The notes: generated from the sequence alone by a model not told the origin. A stretch of 64,000 nucleotides of DNA from CAWHXG01 sp963833235 (GCA_963833235.1 CAWHXG010000006.1:372001-436000); one strand, 5' to 3'. Shown: positions 42,792 through 51,594, counted from the stretch's first letter. Made by a program: numbers and translations.

Positions 42792-43342
42792 GCGACACCG
42801 AAACCGAACGGATGCGGATGACCCGGGGCGATCTGTACCGCCCCGGCGACCCCGGGCTGGTGGCCGACAGGGCGCGGGCGCAGGCGCTGATGCTGGCCTA
42901 CAACGCCACCACCGTGGCCGATGCCAGAGCCCGCGCGCCGATCCTGGCGGAGCTTCTGGGCGCCATCGGGCCGGGCACCGCCCTGCGCGCGCCGGTCTAC
43001 GTGGATTACGGCTACAACATCCGGCTGGGGGCCGACGTGTTCCTGAACTACGGCTGCGTGCTGCTGGACGTGGCGCCGGTCACGGTGGGCGACGGCACCC
43101 AGATCGGGCCGATGACCCAGCTTCTGGCGGCAGACCATCCGCGCGACCCGGCGGTGCGCGCGCAGGGGCTTGAGAACGGGCGGCCGGTGAGCATCGGCCG
43201 CAACGTCTGGATCGGGGGCGGCGTCTTGATCCTGCCGGGGGTGTGCGTGGGCGACGACGCGACCGTGGGCGCGGGCGCGGTGGTGACCCGCGACGTGGCG
43301 TCCGGCACGACCGTGGCCGGCAACCCGGCGCGGGTGCTTTAA
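42788..43342 (+). CDS. Maltose/galactoside O-acetyltransferase-like enzyme
   Basis: A 184-residue left-handed beta-helix acetyltransferase. It has the N-terminal Maa domain (MTRGDLYRPGDPGLVADRARAQALMLAYNAT) and the hexapeptide-repeat body (NIRLGADVFLNYGCVLLDVAPVTVGDG, SIGRNVWIGGGVLILPGVCVGDDATVGAGAVVTRD). It transfers acetyl groups from acetyl-CoA to sugars, or to a Nod-factor-like acceptor in some relatives. The catalytic His is in LAADHPRDP. Its ATG overlaps the lysR stop, so both are co-expressed. Confidence 0.88.
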   Translation: MSDTETERMRMTRGDLYRPGDPGLVADRARAQALMLAYNATTVADARARAPILAELLGAIGPGTALRAPVYVDYGYNIRLGADVFLNYGCVLLDVAPVTVGDGTQIGPMTQLLAADHPRDPAVRAQGLENGRPVSIGRNVWIGGGVLILPGVCVGDDATVGAGAVVTRDVASGTTVAGNPARVL

Positions 43343-43431
43343 CCTTGCCGAAACCCGGGGCGGACTAGCCTTGGGGGAACCGGGCCGGACGCGGTCCGCT
43401 TGATCCCGGTAGGGCTGTTTGAGAGGCGCGG

Positions 43432-45102
43432 ATGGCGATGACCCGACCCAGGCGGACGGCCCTGGCGATGTGCCGGCTGTGGCTGCTGCTGATGGCGGCG
43501 GCGCTGGCGGGGCAGCCGGCCTTCGCGCAATCGGGCAGCAGCGGGCCGGCCGCGTTCGAGCAGCCGGCGCTGAACCCCGGGCTTGGCCCCCTGCCCGACC
43601 GCATCCACCGCGACACGCCGCAGGCGGCGATGGAGAGCTTCGTGGATGCCACCGAGGCCGGCGACGATGCCGGCGCGGCGCATCTGCTGAACCTCGCCGA
43701 CGTGCCCGAGGCCGAGCAGGCGGCGCGCGGCCCGGAGCTGGCGCGGCGGCTGGCCGTGGTCATCGACCGCAACCTGGTGGTGGACTGGGACGGACTGCTG
43801 GGCCGCCCCGATGCCGTGGACGTCCGCGCGCCGAGCGAGGAGCCCATGGCCGGGGAGCCGCGGCAGAGCCTGCTGATCGGCCTTCTGAACCTCGACGGGC
43901 GGCCCGTGGCGATCCGGCTGAACCGGGTGATCCCGGAGGGGGGCGCGCCGGCCTGGGTCTTCTCCGAGCAGAGCGTGCGGCGGATCGACCGGCTCTATGC
44001 GCGCTACGGGCCCTCGGACCTGGAGCTGGCCCTGCCGGAGCCGGTGCGCGCGGTCGCCTTCTGGGACCTGCGCTGGTGGGAGGTGATCGGCCTGCCGGTC
44101 CTGGCGGTGCTGCTGATCGTGGTGGCGCGCTCCACCTTCGCGCTGCTGGGGCGGCTGGCCCGGGGCGAGGACAGGCCGCTGCTGCGCCGGGTGATGCGCG
44201 AGCTGCGCTGGCCGGTGACCATCCTGCTGCTGACCGCGATCCTGCAGCTGGCCACGGCGCGGTTCTTCGTGGTCTCCGGCAAGATCGCCACGCTCACGGG
44301 CCCGCTGATCGCGATCGGCTACGTGGCGGGGATCCTGCTGATCATCGTCTCGCTGGTCGATGCGATGCTCGACGAGATCGTCGACGACAATCCCGAGGAC
44401 ATGTCGGCGCCAGAGGCGAGGAGCGATCGTTCGCTGGCGACCAAGGTCTCGGCGGCGCGCCGGGTCGTGGTGCTGATCGCGGTGATCGCTGGCGCAGGGA
44501 TCGTGCTGACCTCCGCCAACGTCTTCAAGACCATGGGCTTCTCGCTACTGGCCTCGGCCGGGGTGCTGACGCTGGTGCTGGGCTTTGCGGCACGCGAGGT
44601 GCTGGGCAACATCATCGCGTCGCTGCAGATCTCGCTCAACCGCTCGGCGCGGATCGGCGATCAGGTGCTTTTCGAGGGCAAGTGGTGCACGGTGGAGCGG
44701 ATCCATCTGACCTTCGTGCAGCTGAAGATCTGGAACGGCAACAGGCTGGTCGTGCCGGTGGGCCGCTTCGTGGCGGAGCCGTTCGAGAACTGGTCCCTGA
44801 AGGACGACGCGATGGTGCGGCTGGCGAAGGTCAAGCTGGCCTCGACCGCCGATCTGGAGCCGATGCGCCGGGCCTTCCGGGAGTTCGTGGACCGCGAGGA
44901 CGGCATCTCGCCGAAGGACGAGGCGACGAGCTACGTGATTTCGCAGGACGCCTTCGGGATGACGGTGCGGTTCGGGGTGCCGGTGCCCGACCCGACCGAC
45001 GGCTGGGACATCGAATGTCGGCTTCGCGAGCACATGATCGCCGCGGCGCGGGATCAGGGCGTGGCGCTGCCCAACGAGGTAGCAAGGATGGACGCGGCCT
45101 GA
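43432..45102 (+). CDS. MscS-family mechanosensitive ion channel with periplasmic N-domain
   Basis: A 556-residue membrane protein. A signal peptide (LLLMAAALAGQPAFA, residues ~18-32) precedes a periplasmic domain (~residues 35-200). Then come about four membrane segments and the MscS pore helix and beta domain: LASAGVLTLVLGFAAREVLGN followed by SLQISLNRSARIGDQVLFEG and VVPVGRF. MscS channels open on osmotic downshock; larger members with an extra N-domain may have regulated gating. The ATG at 43432 is the first in frame. It is followed by a 642-bp gene-free region with a minisatellite. Confidence 0.88.
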   Translation: MAMTRPRRTALAMCRLWLLLMAAALAGQPAFAQSGSSGPAAFEQPALNPGLGPLPDRIHRDTPQAAMESFVDATEAGDDAGAAHLLNLADVPEAEQAARGPELARRLAVVIDRNLVVDWDGLLGRPDAVDVRAPSEEPMAGEPRQSLLIGLLNLDGRPVAIRLNRVIPEGGAPAWVFSEQSVRRIDRLYARYGPSDLELALPEPVRAVAFWDLRWWEVIGLPVLAVLLIVVARSTFALLGRLARGEDRPLLRRVMRELRWPVTILLLTAILQLATARFFVVSGKIATLTGPLIAIGYVAGILLIIVSLVDAMLDEIVDDNPEDMSAPEARSDRSLATKVSAARRVVVLIAVIAGAGIVLTSANVFKTMGFSLLASAGVLTLVLGFAAREVLGNIIASLQISLNRSARIGDQVLFEGKWCTVERIHLTFVQLKIWNGNRLVVPVGRFVAEPFENWSLKDDAMVRLAKVKLASTADLEPMRRAFREFVDREDGISPKDEATSYVISQDAFGMTVRFGVPVPDPTDGWDIECRLREHMIAAARDQGVALPNEVARMDAA

Positions 45103-45142
45103 GCGAAGCTGTCCGCCGGGCGGTCTTTCGTTTGATCCTTCG

Positions 45143-45402
45143 CACTGCGGGCTCGCCGGGGCATGGCCTTGGCGAAACCGCACTGCGGGCCGGCCGGGGC
45201 ATGGCCTGGGGAAACCGCACTGCGGGCCCGCCGGGGCATGGCCTTGGCGAAACCGCACTGCGGGCCGGCCGGGGCATGGCCTGGGGAAACCGCACTGCGG
45301 GCCGGCCGGGGCATGGCCTGGGGAAACCGCACTGCGGGCCCGCCGGGGCATGGCCTTGGCGAAACCGCACTGCGGGCCCGCCGGGGCATGGCCTGGCGAA
45401 AC
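45143..45402. repeat. Minisatellite of seven 37/38-bp units
   Basis: Seven consecutive units share CACTGCGGGC, GCCGGGGCATGGCCT and GAAACCG. Two unit types alternate: 38-bp units with CCGCC or TCGCC plus CTTGGCG, and 37-bp units with CGGCC plus CTGGGG. Their order is A, B, A, B, B, A and a recombinant-looking last unit. There is no unique spacer, so this is not a CRISPR array. Confidence 0.9.
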
Positions 45403-45534
45403 GTGGCGGAGGCGACGGTGGCGGACCGATCCTGGGCGGTGCCACATGCCTGGCGCGCGGTTCTCAGCAGTCGCTCCGGCGACCGAGGTCGATTGACGTC
45501 GATGTCGTACGCGTCTGGCGAGGCGACTGCCAGG

Positions 45535-45631
45535 GAGAGCCCCCGGGTCCGCGCCGACGCCCGGCTCCGGGAGCCCGCGAACAAGGTCGCGACGTCGAGA
45601 GCCCCCCGGGTCCGCGCCGACGCCCGGATCC
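45535..45631. repeat. Two direct repeats of about 34 bp, 62 bp apart
   Basis: Copies at 45535-45568 and 45597-45631 share GAGAGCCCCC and GGGTCCGCGCCGACGCCCGG with one insertion and one substitution. They lie upstream of the promoter for the A-type carrier gene. Confidence 0.7.
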
Positions 45632-45685
45632 ATGTCAGTCTGGCGCCCGAACAGGTCGACCCGAGATGTGTGGCCCTGGCGAGGC

Positions 45686-45714
45686 TTGAGGCGCGGGCCG
45701 CGAGCGCCTATCTT
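45686..45714 (+). promoter_or_regulatory. Promoter candidate for the A-type Fe-S carrier gene
   Basis: TTGAGG (45686-45691) and TATCTT (45709-45714) with 17-bp spacing, roughly 30 bp before the ATG at 45745. This is among the best sigma-70-like matches in the window. Confidence 0.5.
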
Positions 45715-45744
45715 GACAAGCGACAGCACGAGCGGAGCGGACCC

Positions 45745-46107
45745 ATGTTCAGCATTCCCGGAAAACAGGCGGTGACGATCACTTCGGCCGCCGCGCGGCA
45801 GATCGCCCGGCTCATGGCCCGCGACGCCACGCAGGGTCTGCGCATCGGCGTCAAGAAGGGCGGCTGCGCGGGGATGGAATACACGATGGATTACGTCACC
45901 GCGGTGGACCCGCTCGACGAGGTGGTCGAGCAGGACGGCGCGCGGGTGATGATCGCGCCGATGGCGCAGATGTTCCTCTTCGGCACCGAGATCGACTATG
46001 AGGTGACGCTGCTGGAGGCGGGCTTCAAGTTTCGCAATCCCAACGTCACCGAGGCCTGCGGCTGCGGGGAATCGATCAAGTTCGATCCGGCGCTGAGCGC
46101 GGGCTGA
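45745..46107 (+). CDS. A-type iron-sulfur carrier (IscA/SufA/ErpA)
   Basis: A 120-residue Fe-S carrier. It has all three ligand cysteines: one in VKKGGCAGMEY and two in the C-terminal EACGCGESI. Such proteins pass [2Fe-2S] or [4Fe-4S] clusters to apo-proteins. With sufT close by, it fits the Suf pathway; whether it is SufA- or ErpA-like cannot be decided by eye. The cupin gene follows five bases after the stop. Confidence 0.9.
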   Translation: MFSIPGKQAVTITSAAARQIARLMARDATQGLRIGVKKGGCAGMEYTMDYVTAVDPLDEVVEQDGARVMIAPMAQMFLFGTEIDYEVTLLEAGFKFRNPNVTEACGCGESIKFDPALSAG

Positions 46108-46111
46108 CGCC

Positions 46112-46522
46112 GTGGCGGGCAAGGCCGCCGCCGCACCACCGAAGCGCGCGCCGGGCAGGATCGCCATGGCCGAATGGATGCGGGCCGGCCGACCCTGGCA
46201 CGGGCGGGTGGAGGGAAGGCGCTTCGGCACCGGCGCGACGCTGCTTTTCTTCAGCAGCGAAGAGATCGGCGCCGGGCCGCCGCTGCACGTGCACCCCTAC
46301 GACGAGATGTTCGTTCTGCGCGCGGGCCGCGCCCGGTTCACCATCGGCGAACGGACGATCGAGGCGGAGGCGGGCGACGTCGTGTTCGGGCCCGCGCACG
46401 TTCCCCACAGGTTCGTCAATCTCGGGCCGGGGCGGCTGGAGACCACCGACATCCACCTGAGCGACCGGGTGATCCAGACCGACCTCGAGGCACCGGGGCC
46501 GCCCGCGCCGGCCGAACCCTAG
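46112..46522 (+). CDS. Cupin-domain protein
   Basis: A 136-residue single-domain beta-barrel. Cupin motif 1 is visible as PLHVHPYDEMFVLRAGRARF (metal ligands His, His, Glu) and motif 2 as GPAHVPHRFVNLG (His). Small cupins bind metals and can be isomerases, dioxygenases or sensors; no function can be fixed. A GTG at 46112 is used because it lies five bases after the upstream gene; an internal ATG at 46166 is an alternative. Confidence 0.8.
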   Translation: MAGKAAAAPPKRAPGRIAMAEWMRAGRPWHGRVEGRRFGTGATLLFFSSEEIGAGPPLHVHPYDEMFVLRAGRARFTIGERTIEAEAGDVVFGPAHVPHRFVNLGPGRLETTDIHLSDRVIQTDLEAPGPPAPAEP

Positions 46523-46743
46523 CGGGATGCTGCGGCGATGGCGGACGGCAGGCCGGCCCCTGACGGGCCCGCCCGCGCGACCGCCCGCGTGACCGCCGCC
46601 ACCCGCCCTGCCCGGTTGCCCTGACGGTCCGCCTTACCGCCGCGGCCGCGCCATGCCGCACCCACGCCGCCCGATCGCCCCGCCCACTTGACCGCCCCGG
46701 CGCGGCCTGCAACCCATGGGCCGAACAATCGGGAGACGACGGG
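46523..46743. other. Gene-free 221 bp upstream of tpiA
   Basis: Low-complexity C/G-rich sequence with several near-repeats of GACCGCC and GCCCGC. No convincing promoter or structure is seen; a GGGAGACGACGGG ribosome site directly precedes the tpiA ATG. Confidence 0.5.
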
Positions 46744-47514
46744 ATGCGGCGGAAACTGGCGGCGGGCAACTGGAAGATGAACGGCGATGCGGGCGCCTTG
46801 ACCGAGGTGTCGGACCTGATGCGGGCGCATCCCGAGCCCGGTTGCGAGGTGCTGATCTGCCCGCCCGCCACGCTGGTCGACCGGCTGCGCGCGCTGATCG
46901 GCAACGGCCCGGTGACGGTGGGCGGGCAGGATTGCCACGCGGCGGAGGCGGGCGCCCATACCGGCGACGTGAGCGCCGCGATGCTGCGCGATGCCGGCGC
47001 CGCCTACGTGATCGTGGGGCATTCGGAGCGTCGCCAGGACCACCGCGAGACCGACGAGACGATCCGTTCGAAGGCGCGCACGGCCCAGGCGGCGGGCCTG
47101 ATCACCATCGTCTGCGTCGGCGAGACGGAGGCGGAGCGCAACGCCGCCAACACGCTCGACATCATCAGCGGGCAGCTCAGCCGTTCGGTGCCCGACGCCT
47201 CGAACGGCCAGAGCCTGGTGGTGGCCTACGAGCCGATCTGGGCCATCGGCACCGGCCGGACGCCGACGCTGGACGAGATCGGCGAGGTGCATGACTACAT
47301 CCGCGCCAAGCTTGAGCGGCGCTTCGGCGAGGGGGTGGGCCGCTCCGTGCGGCTGCTCTATGGCGGCTCGGTGAAGCCGGGCAACGCGGCCGAGATCTTC
47401 GACGTCTCGAACGTCGACGGCGCGCTGGTGGGCGGCGCCTCGCTGAAGGCGGCGGATTTCGGCGCCATCGTGGCGGCGCTGGACGCCTCGGCGAGGGAAC
47501 TCGCGGAGGATTGA
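46744..47514 (+). CDS. tpiA: Triose-phosphate isomerase
   Basis: A 256-residue TIM-barrel enzyme interconverting dihydroxyacetone phosphate and glyceraldehyde-3-phosphate. All catalytic elements are visible: Lys in GNWKMN, His in IVGHSERR, Glu in AYEPIWAIGTG, and the phosphate loop LYGGSVKPGN and LVGGASL. The ATG at 46744 fits the family start. It converges with the minus-strand binding-protein gene nine bases away. Confidence 0.97.
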   Translation: MRRKLAAGNWKMNGDAGALTEVSDLMRAHPEPGCEVLICPPATLVDRLRALIGNGPVTVGGQDCHAAEAGAHTGDVSAAMLRDAGAAYVIVGHSERRQDHRETDETIRSKARTAQAAGLITIVCVGETEAERNAANTLDIISGQLSRSVPDASNGQSLVVAYEPIWAIGTGRTPTLDEIGEVHDYIRAKLERRFGEGVGRSVRLLYGGSVKPGNAAEIFDVSNVDGALVGGASLKAADFGAIVAALDASARELAED

Positions 47515-47523
47515 GGGTGGCGG

Positions 47524-48690
47524 TCAGCGGTCGGCGGCGCCCGCGTCCGACCGTTTGAACATTGATTCCTCGGCGACGCCGTTCAGCAGGAAGAGGTAGG
47601 CGAGCGGCTCCGACATGCCCTGACCGGGGAAGTATGTGTCGAAGAGCGCGCTGGCCTCGGAGCGGTGCGAGAAGAACTCGTAGATGCGCCGCTGCACGTG
47701 CTGGAAAAGCTCGGGGTTGGTCTTGGTGACGACGAGGGCGTACGGCTCGTAGGTGTAGCTGTCGCGCTTGCGCTGCGCGTCGATGTCGGTCGCGGTGTTG
47801 TCGATGGACCCGCAGGCCGAATTGCCGGCCAGCCATCCGGTCAGCTTGGCCAGGATGATGTCGCGGTCGCCGAAGTAGATGCGGTCGGGGCCCGGCGTGA
47901 CGATTGGCGCCGGTGGAAAGTGCTCCCGGCCCTTCCGGGTGTCGGACGCCGCCCGCGCCTCTGTCGCGTCCCGGGGAATGTCCAGGACCGACCGGCAGAG
48001 CCAGCGCACCAGATCGGCATGGGTCGTGAAGGCGCAGAAGCGGTAACTTCCGGTGTCGGTGCTGCTTTCCACCAGGCTGTCGCAGGCCGCGCGGTCGATC
48101 TCTTCGCGGGTCGCCTGATCCGGCGCGGGCGGGCAGGCCATCCCCGACCCGTCCGACCCGGAGCTGATGCGGAACGTGTTGGACGTGCAGGCCCGCTGCG
48201 CAACGGTTGCCGCGGTGGTGTTCGCGACATAGCCCAGCATGACGTCCCGCGAGGGGGCGCTCGACGCCTTGTTCTGGATGTAGGAGACGCCGGAGACGAA
48301 GACGATGGGCGAGTAGATCCCGTTGGCGATCTGGGCGGTCCGCTCCAGACGCAGCGTGTTGGGATCGCAGAGCAGATCGACCGGCTGGTTCCTGGGATCG
48401 TCGACGCCGAAATAGGCTCGCTTCGACGGGTCGAACGGCGGATCCCCGGGGTCGCGCAGCCGCGCGAACCGATCCGTCGCCCGGACAGGCACGGAGACGA
48501 CGCGGTACGCCGATCCCTGGAACAGCCCATAGCAGAGGTCGGCGAGGTATCCGACGAACTGCGGCTGACCGTCGATGGTGACCTGATACGAGAACGGCTC
48601 TGCATCCTCGCGAAACCCCACGACGACGACATCCTTGGCGCCGGTCCGGTCATCGGGAGAGAACCGCGTCGGCTGGGCCCTTGCTGGCAT
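47524..48690 (-). CDS. Periplasmic binding-type domain protein, unknown ligand
   Basis: A 388-residue protein resembling class-3 (amino-acid) periplasmic binding domains: VVVGFREDAEPFSYQV, FVGYLADLCYGLF, PVDLLCDPNTLRLERTAQIANGIYSPIVFVSGVSYI and YEPYALVVTKTNPEL fit the GltI-like scheme of two lobes. Several cysteines and an insertion of ~60 residues in the middle are unusual. It lacks its own signal peptide: the ATG at 48690 lies inside the last membrane segment's coding region of the upstream gene, overlapping by 41 bp. It may therefore be a tethered C-terminal domain of that protein split by an indel, or a coupled partner. Confidence 0.6.
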   Translation of the reverse strand: MPARAQPTRFSPDDRTGAKDVVVVGFREDAEPFSYQVTIDGQPQFVGYLADLCYGLFQGSAYRVVSVPVRATDRFARLRDPGDPPFDPSKRAYFGVDDPRNQPVDLLCDPNTLRLERTAQIANGIYSPIVFVSGVSYIQNKASSAPSRDVMLGYVANTTAATVAQRACTSNTFRISSGSDGSGMACPPAPDQATREEIDRAACDSLVESSTDTGSYRFCAFTTHADLVRWLCRSVLDIPRDATEARAASDTRKGREHFPPAPIVTPGPDRIYFGDRDIILAKLTGWLAGNSACGSIDNTATDIDAQRKRDSYTYEPYALVVTKTNPELFQHVQRRIYEFFSHRSEASALFDTYFPGQGMSEPLAYLFLLNGVAEESMFKRSDAGAADR

Positions 48691-50639
48691 TCGACCCCAG
48701 GATCAGGAAAAGGATCGCCAGACCGAAGGCCGCGCCGACGAGGCGATCGCGGCCGCGGGGCGCGGGTTCGGCCGGCCGGATGACGGTTTCCGACGGCTCC
48801 GGGCGCCAATCCCGGATCAGGACGCTGGTGCCGAGAAAGGCCGCCAGCGAATAGAGGATCAGGTCGAGGCCGCCAAGATAGGTGAAGCACCACCTTTCCG
48901 CGACCGGGTCGAGCGGCAGCCATGACGGCTCTCGCGCGCAGGCGAAGCCCCAGCCGTCCAGATGCAGGATCTGCAGGGTCAGGACGCAGGCCGTCGCGGC
49001 GACGGGCAGCGCGACGCGCGGCAGACCGAAGGGCAGCGGCCGGTTGCGGGGCGTGTCGGTGGCGATCATGAAGAAGAAGATCGCCGGCAGCGTCACGAAG
49101 CTTTGCGAGACGAAGAACCAGAAGGCCGGGTAGTTTCCGCCATAGAGTATGGCGCGGTAGGCCTTGATGTCGGGCGACAGGAGTGCGGCGTAGAACCAGG
49201 CATGCGCGGTCATGTAGATCAGCGAGACGCCGAAGCCGAGCGTGAGCATCCAGAAGATCTGCCAGCCGGCCCGCGGCATCGTATCGAGCCGGACCCTGTG
49301 CCAGCGGCCACGCCCCTCCTCGCGGTCGCCATGGACCATCCTGACGGAGAAGACCGCGACGGCGGGCAGAACGAGCAGACCGGCCAGCCGCGCGGTGTCG
49401 ATCCCGGCGGTGATCAGGACCGGCTTCGGCCCGACGGCCGCCGGCCCCGTCAGCGCGTGCCAGCCGGTGGCCGCGAAGAGGGTGTAGAGCGCGAAGGCGA
49501 AGGCGACATAGATCATGAGGCCCTGTTCGGGGCCGGTATTGATCCGGCGGCCGCCGAACGTCTGGTCGAGCAGGCGATGCAGATAGCCGGCATGCGGGGA
49601 GATGCGGGCGTAACTGTCGTCGCGCTCGGCATAGACGGCGACGATCGAGGCGAGCTGCGCGCGCAGGCGGGTCATCCGCTCGACGATGGCGGTGAGGTTG
49701 GTCTCGAGGCTCTTGCGATGCACCTGCCCCGGATCCTGCTCGGCGCGGGCGGTGCGCAGATGCGCAAGGTCGGGCGCCTCGTTGTAGTTGCGCGCGATGA
49801 TCTGCTCGAATTCCTGGATTGCGGCCTGGGCCTCGCGGACCTCCTCGGTCTCCAGCCGCCCCAGCTCCTCGCGGACCTCGCGGCGGGGCCAGGCGCTGCC
49901 GCGGGTGATCGTCCAGCGGATCAGCAGCTCGATGTCGTCGCGGACGCGGAAGACCCGGTCGACGTTGTCGAGTTCGCTCAGATGGGTCTTGACCCAGGTG
50001 CGCAGGTTGTCGGGGGCGCCCAGATCGTCGGGGAGGTCGCCGCGGTCGGCCTCGCGGGGGTCGAGATTGGCGAGGAGCTTCACGGTACGTTCCTCGACCC
50101 GCACCGGCAGGCCGACGGCGGTGTGGGCGCGGCGGCGCAGCCACGCCTCGAACACCACCAGCGGCGGCAGCAGTGGCGTGGCGCCGGCAAAGCCGAAGGC
50201 GATGAGCAGCGGCCATTCGTAGCTGTCGAAATCAAGCCCGGTGGGATCGACCTGCAGCCCCGCCACGGGCAGCAGCGGCGTGAGCGTGGTGAGGATCAGC
50301 TCGCCGAAGAAGGTCAGCAGCGCATAGACCGCGATGAGCGTGGCGGCATAGAGGCCATAGGAACGGCGCATGGGGTCGCGGCCGCGCAGCGCCTGCGGGG
50401 CCAGCTCGCGGATGAACTCGGTAATCGAGCGCGGTTTCGTTGTAGCTCAGATCGTTGAACCGTCGCAGGCCGAATACGGCGATCACCCCCACCCCGAAGG
50501 CGAACGCGATCCAGAACTCGCGCTGGAAGGTGACGCCCAGCAGCGGATAGTCCGGCACGACATCCGGGTCCAGCGCGCCGAAATTCCAGAGCGACTGCAC
50601 GACGCCCTCGGGCCACTGCGTGGCGAGCGGAAAAATCAT
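48650..50639 (-). CDS. Large unknown polytopic membrane protein (one +1 indel)
   Basis: About 662 residues once an extra base near 50430 is removed. I do not recognise a family. The N-terminus (to ~residue 130) has two or three membrane segments around VTFQREFWIAFAFGVGVIAVFGLRRF and LYAATLIAVYALLTFFGE. A cytoplasmic part of ~200 residues with coiled-coil-like charge patterns follows (REVREELGRLETEEVREAQ). The C-terminal half holds about six membrane segments and ends in LVGAAFGLAILFLILGSNAS. It lies 73 bp after the secreted-peptide gene and overlaps the binding-domain ORF by 41 bp, so the three probably work together. Confidence 0.6.
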
Positions 50640-50712
50640 GGGAAAATGGCCCTGTCAGGCCGCGCAGATCAGGCAGCCCGCGCGGCGATGCGGCGTGAAT
50701 ATGCGTGGCGGC

Positions 50713-50832
50713 TCAGCCGCAGCGCTGCACCTGAGGATTGCACGGATTGGCGGCCAGCGCGGGTGACGGCAAGGTGACGGCGGCACCGACCGTGAACACT
50801 GCAATGGTAACGGTCACAATAATGCTTTTCAT
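50713..50832 (-). CDS. Tiny secreted two-cysteine peptide
   Basis: A 39-residue ORF with a textbook signal peptide: Lys near the N-terminus, a hydrophobic core, and a LPSPALA cleavage site. The predicted mature product is only 12 residues, ANPCNPQVQRCG, with two cysteines that could form a disulfide ring. The ATG at 50832 has a GGGAG ribosome site, and a strong promoter lies ~20 bp upstream, both unusual for a chance ORF. It is first in line before the unknown membrane protein. No known family; a signalling, metal-binding or toxin-like role would be speculation. Confidence 0.6.
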   Translation of the reverse strand: MKSIIVTVTIAVFTVGAAVTLPSPALAANPCNPQVQRCG

Positions 50833-50856
50833 GATGCGATCTCCCGTTCTCCGTGG

Positions 50857-50885
50857 ATATTAACCAAACGGCAACTTTGCGGCAA
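50857..50885 (-). promoter_or_regulatory. Promoter of the secreted-peptide operon
   Basis: Minus-strand TTGCCG (50880-50885), 17 bp, TAATAT (50857-50862). The predicted start near 50850 gives an 18-nt leader ending at the ribosome site. It is the best promoter match in the window. Confidence 0.55.
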
Positions 50886-50937
50886 CCTGATTCGCGACGG
50901 CGTCGTCAACCCAAATCGGTCGAGTGGGGAGATCCGT

Positions 50938-50965
50938 GCCGCCGGGCGCCGATGGCCCCGGCGGC
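50938..50965 (-). terminator. Hairpin downstream of sodB
   Basis: A perfect 9-bp stem (GCCGCCGGG and CCCGGCGGC, ten-base loop) lies 21 bp after the sodB stop. It has no U-tract, so it may be a weak terminator or mRNA-stabilising structure. Confidence 0.4.
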
Positions 50966-50985
50966 AGATCGTCTGTGTAACTTGC

Positions 50986-51594
50986 CTATGCGGCCGACAG
51001 ACGCTGGGCGACGTTCTCCCAGTTCACGAGATTTTCCATGAAGTTCTGAAGGTAGACAGGCCGCTTGTTGCGGAAATCGATGTAGTAGGCATGTTCCCAC
51101 ACATCGCAGCCCATCAGGGCGGTCTGGCCGAAGCACAGCGGATTCACGCCGTTTTCGGTCTTGGTGACCTTCAGGCTGCCGTCCGTGTCCTTCACCAGCC
51201 AGCACCAGCCCGAGCCGAACTGTCCGGCGCCGGCGGCCTTGAAGTCGTCGGTGAATTTCTCGATGGAGCCGAAGCTTTCCTTCAGCGCGCTCTCCAGCTC
51301 GCCCGGCATGTCGCGCCCGGTGGGGCCCATCATCTCCCAGAACTGGGTGTGGTTCCAGTGCTGCGAGGCATTGTTGAAGATGCCGCTCTGGGCGACGGCG
51401 CCCTTGTCGTAGGTGCCGGTCACGATCTCTTCGACCGACTTGCCGGCCCATTCGGTGCCCTCGATCAGCTTGTTGCCGTTGTCGACATAGGCCTTGTGGT
51501 GGATGTCGTGATGGAACTCCAACGTTTCCTTGGACATGCCGCCAGAGGCGAGCGCGTCGTGGGAATACGGGAGATCGGGAAGTTCGAATGCCAT
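50986..51594 (-). CDS. sodB: Iron/manganese superoxide dismutase
   Basis: A 202-residue enzyme converting superoxide to H2O2 and O2. Metal ligands are seen in LEFHHDIHHKAYV (His), ASQHWNHTQFW (His), and the C-terminal CDVWEHAYYIDF (Asp and His). The GAGQFGSGWCWL region fits Fe or cambialistic types; the metal cannot be fixed by eye. It has no signal peptide, so it is cytoplasmic. It is monocistronic, with a hairpin after the stop. Confidence 0.95.
   Translation of the reverse strand: MAFELPDLPYSHDALASGGMSKETLEFHHDIHHKAYVDNGNKLIEGTEWAGKSVEEIVTGTYDKGAVAQSGIFNNASQHWNHTQFWEMMGPTGRDMPGELESALKESFGSIEKFTDDFKAAGAGQFGSGWCWLVKDTDGSLKVTKTENGVNPLCFGQTALMGCDVWEHAYYIDFRNKRPVYLQNFMENLVNWENVAQRLSAA

Larger units (their letters stand above)
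45103..45744. other. Gene-free region of 642 bp between mscS and the A-type carrier gene
   Basis: It holds, in order, a 260-bp tandem array, two ~34-bp direct repeats and a good sigma-70-type promoter for the next gene. Long ORFs across it exist only because of high G+C; the array period (37/38 bp) is not a codon multiple, so I call no gene. Confidence 0.7.

Noticed and set aside
45143..45402. CRISPR array
   Set aside because: Units are contiguous with no unique spacers, and no cas genes are present.
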